The notes under the pieces were generated by a model. The model did not search any database, was not told the origin of the DNA, and worked only from the letters and a program-made list of their open reading frames with translations. Made by a program: the position numbers and the translations under genes. A DNA stretch of 6,163 nucleotides from Alphaproteobacteria bacterium. GTDB taxonomy: Bacteria; Pseudomonadota; Alphaproteobacteria; Micropepsales; Micropepsaceae. Positions 6,162 to 6,163 of this stretch are shown piece by piece (the first letter of the stretch is position 1; each line of letters starts with the position of its first letter). The stretch spans positions 11,192 through 17,354 of the forward strand of contig PKWC01000232.1 of assembly GCA_003131925.1 (NCBI GenBank), in the 5' to 3' direction.

Positions 6162-6163
6162 GG

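Overview
The window looks like ordinary chromosomal DNA of an alphaproteobacterium, most likely Hyphomicrobiales or a close relative. The basis is high GC content, strong third-position G/C bias, the family make-up of the genes and the style of the intergenic repeats. This placement is an inference, not a measured assignment. I found no rRNA, tRNA, CRISPR array, transposase, integrase or phage gene, and no convincing base-composition break that would mark an island.

Layout, left to right. (1) Positions 1-249 hold no gene I can support. (2) A small plus-strand gene (250-495) encodes an 81-residue, mostly helical protein of unknown function. (3) A 269-base spacer (496-764) is rich in short inverted repeats and resembles degenerate alphaproteobacterial intergenic repeats. 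It also contains a near-match to a general-stress (EcfG-type) sigma promoter. (4) A plus-strand CPBP/CAAX-type intramembrane protease gene (765-1616) starts at GTG behind a strong ribosome binding site. (5) A short convergent spacer (1617-1698) carries a nested hairpin. (6) Two minus-strand genes follow in plus-strand order: a Rossmann-like/DUF2520 protein (1699-2454) and, upstream of it in transcription order, a SnoaL/NTF2-like protein (2547-2975). A weak terminator-like hairpin lies between them. (7) A 287-base divergent spacer (2976-3262) is GC-rich with palindromes. (8) A large plus-strand UPF0182-family membrane protein gene of 920 residues fills 3263-6025. (9) The last 138 bases contain only short dyads, one of which resembles a common alphaproteobacterial dispersed repeat cut by the window edge.

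The genes do not form an obvious pathway. Two encode integral membrane proteins (CPBP protease and UPF0182) and two encode soluble proteins of poorly defined function, one probably NAD(P)-binding and one with a cone-shaped SnoaL-like fold. The DUF2520 and SnoaL-like genes are the only pair that could share a transcript. No previously undescribed multi-gene system is evident. The most worthwhile leads are the stress-type promoter candidate ahead of the protease, and UPF0182 itself, a large conserved family without an assigned role.
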